A stretch of DNA of 64,000 bases, taken from assembly GCA_949840805.1 (NCBI GenBank), contig CATKXR010000011.1, positions 1-64,000 of the forward strand. The letters run 5' to 3'. This DNA is from an uncultured Lachnospiraceae bacterium (GTDB taxonomy: Bacteria > Bacillota > Clostridia > Lachnospirales > Lachnospiraceae). Below, piece by piece: positions 63,993 through 64,000 of the stretch (its first letter is position 1; each line of letters opens with the position of its first letter). The translations under genes and the position numbers were made by a program. A model generated the notes under the pieces. That model was not told the origin of the DNA. It did not search any database and saw only the letters and a list, made by a program, of their open reading frames with translations.

Positions 63993-64000
63993 TACCAATC

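Overview
The window looks like a chromosomal segment of a Clostridia species, most likely Lachnospiraceae. This rests on the ecfA1-ecfA2-ecfT-truA neighbourhood, strong AGGAGG-type ribosome sites, a Gram-positive dlt operon, tandem LoaP-type antiterminators and 2-hydroxyacyl-CoA dehydratase genes. I see no rRNA, tRNA, CRISPR array, prophage or intact transposase. The flanks are of moderate GC. The stretch from about 26 to 48 kb is visibly AT-richer, as expected for a horizontally exchanged glycan locus.

Layout: (1) 0-7 kb, core genes on the minus strand: an ECF transporter module, a large TPR protein and a TruA with an extra C-terminal region. (2) 7.2-12.2 kb: an SGNH/MBOAT surface O-acylation pair, a small ribbon-helix-helix protein, a cupin and an AraC-type regulator. 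(3) 12.3-15.7 kb: two tandem AAA-ATPase-like/PD-(D/E)XK paralogues whose 3' parts are nearly identical. (4) 16-58.5 kb: about 42 kb of genes all on the minus strand. It starts with two LoaP/NusG-like genes and ends at a large hairpin at 16.0-16.1 kb. This is a cell-surface polysaccharide locus: initiating sugar transferase, 4,6-dehydratase, Wzx, Wzy, glycosyltransferases, a complete WbpA/B/E/D/I-type set for UDP-ManNAc(3NAc)A, UDP-xylose and UDP-galactose enzymes, a whole dltABCD operon, and an unusual acyl-forming module. (5) 59.4-63.9 kb, plus strand: a decayed third AAA/PDDEXK copy and a STAND NTPase with about 12 kinesin-light-chain-type TPRs.

The most interesting content is how the glycan locus appears to be switched. 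Upstream of the LoaP genes, a 31-bp perfect inverted repeat (58815-58845 and 59027-59057) encloses a good sigma-A promoter (TTGCAA, 17 bp, TATTAT). As assembled, that promoter points away from the operon, so this looks like an invertible promoter in the OFF orientation. Within the operon, runs of 7-10 G lie in the coding strand of at least five genes. Two paralogous deacetylase-like genes are both frameshifted exactly at the tract. Tracts in dltA, a membrane glycosyltransferase-like gene and an LpxD-like acyltransferase are in frame. This suggests whole-operon inversion combined with gene-by-gene slipped-strand phase variation.

A second candidate novel system is at 16-26 kb. FkbH-like protein, acyl carrier protein, lipoyl H-like protein, dihydrolipoamide dehydrogenase, lipoate ligase, two 2-hydroxyacyl-CoA dehydratase-type subunits and their activase are followed by a deacetylase-like gene, an LpxD-like acyltransferase and a WbpE-like aminotransferase. 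I infer that this set builds an unusual acyl-ACP, perhaps from a glyceryl unit, and attaches it to an amino sugar. An 88-bp imperfect palindromic element occurs three times, once carrying a nested second element. Two copies sit at gene 3' ends and appear to have altered the encoded C termini.
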